Assembly: GCA_963930645.1 (NCBI GenBank)
Contig: OZ005648.1
Span: forward strand, 2,338,631 to 2,402,630
DNA length: 64,000 bases
From: Salticus scenicus
Taxonomy: Eukaryota > Arthropoda > Arachnida > Araneae > Salticidae
Direction: 5' to 3'
The notes under the pieces are model-generated. The model ran no database searches, was not told the origin of the DNA, and saw only the letters and a program-made list of their open reading frames with translations. The translations under genes and the position numbers were made by a program. Below are positions 58,157-64,000 of this stretch, in pieces; position 1 is the first letter of the stretch, and every line of letters begins with the position of its first letter.

Positions 58157-58716
58157 TTAAAACGCAAGATAGTATTTTATGTATATATAACAAATTAAAC
58201 TTTTGCAGCGATCTGTTTTTTTTATATCATGCTAAAGCTTGCATAGACAAGTTAAAACAAATAAGAATAGAAATGAACATTTTTTTTACGCATGCCAATA
58301 AACATTCCTCGAAGGCATAAAATAAAAAATAAAATAAAAAAGAATCAAATTTTTAAATTAAAAGAAAAATGAAAGAAAAAAGAAAAGAATCGAATTTTCA
58401 AGCGCATGCAATATGAAATATTTTTCAGTATTTCAATGGCACCGCCGTTGTTACAAAATCTCTTCATATCTTCGCTTGGATACGGGAGATTTTTAAACAA
58501 ACATTTCCCCACTCCTATCTGAGAACTGAAGTGTCATATCATTCCAATATCATAATTGACACTTTTCGAAATAAAAGCCAAACAATGTAACAAATTTATA
58601 TAGAGTTATCGTTTTTTTTTTTTTTTTCCCATCTTAAATATTGGAAACATTTTATACTTAATATATATATATATGTGTGTGTGTGTGTGGGTGGATATAT
58701 TCTTTCTTCTCTTTTT

Positions 58717-59745
58717 ACTTTCTTCTATATTCAATAGAAGAAAGTATTGGATTCGTAAAACTTTTCGACCTCGGGTTTTTGATGGATTTACACGTTTTGA
58801 GAGCTGTAGAACACGATTTGACCCTTTTTAGAAAATGTCTGTCTGTTTGTGTGTGTGTGACAAAATTTTGTGGCAACTGTATCTCAGGAACTAATGCGCA
58901 GAATTTTATACAAATTGGTATGTAGTTGCACCATCACATAAATGAGTGCCTATCAACTTTTGGTAAAAGTTGTCTTACAGGATGCGTTGCCATCCCGCTT
59001 TTTCTAAAATTTTAACATGGTGATATAGGACAAAATTTTGTATAAATGTGCATAAAGAGAATTATTGTAGAGTAATCATTATGAAATTTACAAGAATTAT
59101 TAATAATAGAGATAGTCAACTGGGAAAAATTTTTTGTATGTGTAGGAGCCTCGTCAACCCCCCTGCGGGGAAGTGCCCCCTCGAGGGGAGTAAATTTTCA
59201 AGATGGGTATCTTTCGAAAGGTCTCGTCAGTACCTTTAAAACGAATGGTTGAACTATAAATCTGTGATAATTTAAAACAAAATTATAGATTTTTTTTTTT
59301 TTACTTTTTACAAAAAAAAAAAAAAAAAAAACCGGGAAAAAAAATCGTTTTTTTTTTTTTTTTTTTTTTTTTAATGTAATTTAACCAAACTTGGTATTTA
59401 GTTGGCCCCCAACATAAACTGGTGCTGATTAGATTTGGGGATCAATCGCTCAACAGGAAAGGACAAAAGTTCGTATAAATGTACATAATGAGAGTTATTA
59501 TGAATTATTGATAATAGTAGTAGTTAATTAGGAAAAAAAATTTGTGCATGTAGGGGCATCGCTCCCCCCCCCCCGAGGGAGGGGGGGGGGTAAATTTCCA
59601 AGATGGGTATTTTTCGAAAGGTCTCGTCAATACCTTTAAAACGAATGTTTGAACTATAAATATGTGATAATTTAAAACAAAGTTATCGATTTTTTTTTAC
59701 TTTTTACCAAAAAAAAAAAAAAAAAAAATTGGAAAAAAAAATCGT
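58717..59745 (+). mobile_element. Helentron-like element, family B, copy 2 only, 3' end unresolved
   Basis: The 5' hairpin is ACTTTCTTCTATATTCAATA then GAAGAAAGTATTGG, with a GTCTGTCTGTTTGTGTG tract. A ~300-bp block with 'caagatgggtat' repeats (59040-59290 and 59470-59700). A CTAG-type end is not visible before shared sequence resumes at about 59755. Confidence 0.7.
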
Positions 59746-59754
59746 ATTGAGATT

Positions 59755-60996
59755 TGTCTCATTCTATCGACGATAACTTTTCGACTCTTCCTATTTGCTT
59801 GGAGTTTTCATATATGTAGATCAATACATTTGGGGGGGGGGGATTTTAAGCTTGCGTATATCCAGTCTCCATAAAAAATGCTTGCTATTGACACATAAAT
59901 GAATACAGATGAGAAACCTGATAATTACATGCTGCGCAATACGAGCATTATTATTCACAATGTACTCCCAAACATTCTGTTTTATTTCTATAATTTTTTA
60001 CTACCCCTTTTTTTGTCTTCGGGACAAAACATTCGCTGAAATTTATGAGGTATAATGTGTTCTTTACACACCTAAAGTTTCAGAATAACTCTTCATTCTT
60101 TTTTTCTAGATATTTGGCAAAATATTTAAAATCTAAAGTTACCGGCCATTTATAGCAAAATAGAGTATTGTAAGAACTAGTCTGAATTGTTTACGATCAC
60201 ACTAGTTAAAAATTTCAACAGAAAACTCTGTGTAATCTATTATCTTAAGTCTTACGTAAAATGACAGACAAAAATAAACGGAGATTTTAAAAAACTTTTT
60301 TTATACATTCATTTTAATGACTGACATTAATTTAATTAATTATTGGTGAGAATATATTTCGGACGTGGAACGCTTTTTCTAAAGTAGAAACAGTCAATTT
60401 TTATTTTAATTAAAAAATTAAATAATAAAATTAGGTAAAAATACAGATTAAAGAGTGAGAATCTCGATTATCCACTTTTAACTAAGAATTACTGTAAATT
60501 TACAGAGACTCTGGATAAATATTTACATTAAATTTTTAACAGTGCATTTATTTTTTAAAAAAATGTTTAATATAGACTAACAAATTAACAAGTAAATTGA
60601 CTTACGGATGTCGTATCGATGTTGTAAATTTTAGATTTATAATTCCTCAGACTTCCCCTCCCCCCCAAAGAAAAAAAAAAGGGGGGTAAAAACTTAAAGG
60701 AAACCGAGTTCGGAAATCTTTACGAGTATTAACTTTCCTCACACCTGTTGCACGATGGAAAAGTTATAATTTTGAAGATTAGTACAATAATGTTAAATTA
60801 AACTGTCCTGAAATTTGGAAAACATTTTAACAACTGAAATGATAGTTTAAGTACAATTCTATAAGTGCCATTTTAAGATAAGAAATTATCGTTCTTTCCA
60901 ATTTTATCGAAAAGTTTTAAGTCAAATCCATGCTATTTATTCAGTAGAACAAATGTTTTGGTTGTTCAAATAAAACTGAACTTTCATATTTTACAG
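59755..60996 (+). other. Last intron, copy 2, no gene seen
   Basis: Closely matches 32283-33573. AT-rich, ending with acceptor TTTTACAG. Confidence 0.5.
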
Positions 60997-61079
60997 ATAA
61001 TATACCTCAAGTGGATGCGGAATCTGTTGTTCCGGCAACGGCAATGACAGTTGCTTCAACTTTACCGGACAATTTCTGA
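60997..61079 (+). CDS. Terminal coding exon, copy 2
   Basis: 83 bases from acceptor TTTTACAG to TGA (61077-61079), completing the Asp codon started at 54251. It reads NIPQVDAESVVPATAMTVAS and on to TLPDNF. Two silent and two conservative replacement changes relative to copy 1. A conserved AATAAA lies at 61145-61150. Confidence 0.75.
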
Positions 61080-61144
61080 TGCCATTAACCAGACATAAAT
61101 GTGATACAGATTATTTAACAAAGTATAAAAATAATAATAAGTAC

Positions 61145-61150
61145 AATAAA
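61145..61150 (+). promoter_or_regulatory. Candidate polyadenylation signal, copy 2
   Basis: AATAAA 66 bases after the stop codon, matching copy 1. Confidence 0.45.
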
Positions 61151-61359
61151 ATGAATATTTTTGTAATTTTTCCAAAGTCTATTTCATTTGTAAAACTCTT
61201 TAATGTTTTTGCCCACGCTGCCTATTTTCTTTATTTGAATTTTTTGTTATTACCAAAAATGTACATTACTAGTAAACTATTACGTGTGTATCATTCGAAA
61301 AAAAAAAAGTTCTTGTGATAGTACCTTCTTGTTACTTTCTTTTTTTTTTCCATCATCAA

Positions 61360-61465
61360 GAAACATTAAGATTGCTAGACGGTCTGTTAGCAGGGAAGAG
61401 AAGGGCATATCCGCCTCTTCTCCTGACTCTGAGTACCTGGGTTCGATCCAAGTGGCGTTGACTTA
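61360..61465 (+). repeat. tRNA-like fragment in the 3' region, copy 2
   Basis: Same GGTTCGATCC B box and stem segments as 33990-34095. Confidence 0.4.
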
Positions 61466-61759
61466 TATACGAACAATTGTAAAATCATGCATGACTGGTA
61501 AATTATTAAATACTTTTTCCGTGTTACAGTATCTAGTCAGAGAATGATCAAAATAAAATTATTTCAAAAACAAGAAAGAAAAATCTGCATTTACTCATAA
61601 GTTATAAAACATATTATGGAATATAGATAGTTGCAAAAGCGAGGCAAGTCAAGAGAATAATTTAATGAATGTTAGTTAAGATATAGTACGTGCTATAAAA
61701 CGTTCTTGTACAGTCGGTAACAAAAGTGTCCGAACACTAGCAAAAATTCCTATGTAAAA

Positions 61760-62791
61760 CTAGTATGTTGTGGCCACCACATGACTTTCTTCTATCTTTT
61801 CCTATACAAATTCACTCAGCAACAATAATTAAAAAAAAAAAAAAAAAAAAAAAAAAGTGGGACTTTGACAAAATTTTGGGTAAAATATGAAAATTATTCT
61901 AAGTTTGTCAAAACACGGAAACCGTGGGACTTTGACAAAATTAGGGGAAAAAAGCAAAAATTAGTTTAAGTTTGTCAGAACACGGAAACCGTGGGAGTTT
62001 GATAGAATTAAGGGGAGAGAAAAAAAAAAAAAAAAAAGTGGGACTTAAACAAATTTTTACATTTTACCCAAAATTTTGTCAAAGTCCCACTTTTTTTTTT
62101 TTTTTTTTTTTCCTCTCCCCTTAATTCTATCAAACTCCCACGGTTTCCGTGTTCTGACAAACTTAAACAAATTTTTGCATTTTCCCCCCAATTTTGTCAA
62201 AGTCCCACGGTTTCCGTGTTTTGACAAATTTAGAATAATTTTCACATTTTACCCAAAATTTTGTCAAAGTTTATCAAAACACGGAAACCGTGGAACTTTG
62301 ACAAAATTAGGGGAAAAACGCAAAAATATGTTAAAGTTTGTCAAGACACGGAAACCGAAGGACTTTGACAAAATTAGGGGAAAAAAGCAAAAATTAGTTT
62401 AAGTTTGTCAGAACACGGAAACCGTGGGAGTTTGATAAAATTAAGGGGAGAAAAAAAGAAAAAAAGATTTTTTTTTCTAAGTTTTTTTTTCGTAAAAAGT
62501 AAAAAAATCGATAACTTTGTTTTAAATTATCACAGATTTATAGTTCAACCATTCGTTTTAAAGGTACTGACGAGACCTTTCGAAAGATACCCATCTTGAA
62601 AATTTTTGCCTTTATCACCCTGTTGAAAATTTAGAAAAAGCGGGATGGCAACGCAACCTGTAAGACGATTTTTACCAAAAGTTGATAGGCACTAATTTAT
62701 GTCAAGGTGCAACTACATACCAATTTGTATGAAATTCTGTGCAGTAGTTCCAGAGATACAGTTGCCACAAAATTTTGTCACACACACACAC

Positions 62792-62822
<31 letters not shown>

Positions 62823-62941
62823 TTTTCTAAAAATGGTAAAATCGTGTTCTACACCTCTCAAAACGTGTAAATCCATCAAAAACCCGAAATCGAAAATTTT
62901 TACGAATCCAATACTTTCTTCTATTGAAGATAGAAGAAAGT
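61760..62941 (-). mobile_element. Helentron-like element, family B, complete, with a defined empty site
   Basis: Minus-strand 5' end ACTTTCTTCTATCTTCAATA then GAAGAAAGTATTGG. 3' end ATAGAAGAAAGTCATGTGG, then GGCCACAACATACTAG. Copy 1 has the same MITE uninterrupted at about 34388-34394, so the insertion postdates the duplication. The target is inside a T run on this strand, in line with the T|T preference known for Helentrons. The interior holds the palindromic repeats at 61845-62460. Confidence 0.9.
61845..62460. repeat. Internal ~85-bp repeats, tandem and inverted
   Basis: Units contain CACGGAAACCGTGGGA and TTTGACAAAATTAGGGG. They occur forward (61855-62045), inverted (62050-62270) and forward again (62275-62450). 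The core CACGGAAACCGTG is itself a 5-bp-stem hairpin. Confidence 0.85.
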
Positions 62942-63195
62942 AAAAAGTACACTTAATACAGTTTTGTTAAACAAATCCTTGTCGAATCCTGTTCTTAGTC
63001 GCAGACTTTTGTTACCGACTGTAAGTTACTGTCTTAATAGTCTTAGTTAGAATGATTATATTTTTCATACATATGCACTGAAATATTTTTTTTCCCGCAA
63101 TAGCTCGGCACTTTTTGGCATTTAGCCTTGAAGTCCCCGAATGGATGAATGTATGACCATTTATGATAAGCATTGAAATATAATAATATTAAATA

Positions 63196-64000
63196 CTAGT
63201 ATATAACCCCGTCAAAAATGATGGAATGTGAACGATAAATCTTGAAAACAATGTTTAGATCATGATGGTTACCACGTGATAGTTTAAATGTATTTTCAAT
63301 TTTTGTTTATAAATCAAATGTGTTTCGATATTTTATAATTTTCGTTCTGAAATAAAAAAAAAAAATTTACCCGATCAATAAATATGAATGACAATAAAAA
63401 AACTGCTGGTTGACAAAAAATATAGGCCCGACAACACCTTTCAATACTCATTTCAACTGGTGACTTTTACTTGCCTAACCAAACATTCTATCCCAACTAT
63501 CACTTTACACTAATTTCAAAACTAAAATCAACTGGCGGCATTTACGTACTAAACCCGACGCCAATCTTACCTTACAAAGTAAACAAACAATGAAGTTTGA
63601 TAAAAATATTTAAAGGCTTTAATACGTTTTTACAAATATTTTAAGATTTTTAAGGCTTTAATATGTTTTAGAAATATTTTAAGCGTTTTTTTAATGAAAC
63701 AGTCAAAGAGTCGTTCATTCGGAATTAAAAAGTTGTCCATTTGGAATTTGTATTTTCTGAATGGCAACAGCTTTAGTTTATTTTTATTTGGTATTGCGTT
63801 GTTTATAATCATGAAGTTACATAATTCTATTTATAGGTTAATAGCCAGTGATTTAGACATTTAAACATTACAATTGAATAGTTTTTCAAGGTTTTAGAGG
63901 AAATAAATAAGAATATGTGCGATACAAAACATGTATGAAAATGATATGTATGTTTCCGTAAGTTGAATTGAACAAACGAAAAAAAAAAAAAAAAAAAAAA
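63196..64000. other. Unclassified sequence to the window end
   Basis: It no longer matches copy 1. It begins just after a possible CTAG|T junction (63193-63200) and ends in a poly-A run. No gene or terminus was identified. Confidence 0.4.

Larger units (their letters stand above)
61711..63021. mobile_element. Palindromic Tc1/mariner-like MITE split by a nested insertion
   Basis: Outer ends CAGTCGGTAACAAAAGTGTC and TTTGTTACCGACTG are flanked by TA at 61709-61710 and 63022-63023. The MITE is interrupted at a T/A run by the family B element 61760-62941. Its right arm is partly deleted. Confidence 0.85.
48511..63195 (+). repeat. Segmental duplication, copy 2
   Basis: Direct counterpart of 16963-35085. 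The left border falls at GAAACTGATAAATGGGAG. Gene order, exons, the SINE with its target duplication and most mobile elements match copy 1. Copy 2 lacks the 21165-23151 Helitron and the 29758-31817 block. Confidence 0.95.

Noticed and set aside
62057..62402. Frames on both strands in the 61845-62460 repeats
   Set aside because: Generated by inverted and tandem copies of a non-coding repeat.

Overview
This is a 64 kb stretch of AT-rich, intron-containing eukaryotic DNA. It is dominated by repeats and holds one small, unidentified, duplicated host gene tail. The style points to an arthropod, and a chelicerate such as a spider is my best guess: abundant Helitron and Helentron-like rolling-circle elements with internal tandem repeats, a tRNA-Thr-derived SINE, Tc1/mariner and Tigger-type MITEs, and non-LTR retrotransposon debris. 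That assignment is an inference; no species-diagnostic gene is present.

Layout. (1) 1-11466 is a satellite with a 2032-bp higher-order repeat. A Helentron-like 3' terminus follows it at 11521-11573. (2) 11574-16962 holds degraded mobile elements, a possible transmembrane exon (14251-14445), a Tigger-like MITE and a broken LINE RNase H domain. (3) 16963-35085 and 48511-63195 are two direct copies of one segment. Each carries the same three phase-compatible coding exons: 19615-19807, 24690-24804 and 33574-33656 in copy 1; 51045-51237, 54137-54251 and 60997-61079 in copy 2. Together they encode the last ~129 residues of an acidic protein I do not recognise. Mobile elements fill the introns. (4) 35086-43723, between the copies, is a dense transposon zone with Helitrons, tandem Helentron-like elements, MITEs, a LINE reverse-transcriptase relic and a perfect 262-bp-arm palindrome. 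(5) 43724-48460 (minus strand) is one intact 1578-codon Helitron Rep-helicase frame. Its 5' side abuts the start of the second duplicate.

The two copies act as an internal control. Elements shared by both predate the duplication. Two insertions with a matching empty site in the other copy fix exact element boundaries: a canonical Helitron at 21165-23151, and a Helentron-like element at 61760-62941. Coding exons differ at 13 sites (8 synonymous, 5 replacement) with no indels, while the introns carry many indels. This suggests the protein tail is still constrained in both copies.

The most interesting signals are these. Three Helentron-like families share one architecture, but each has its own matched 5'-hairpin and 3'-subterminal sequence. 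The satellite monomers are related to the internal repeats of an intronic Helitron. A perfect hairpin is built from the Helitron 3' tail. Two alternative 3' gene cassettes may exist.
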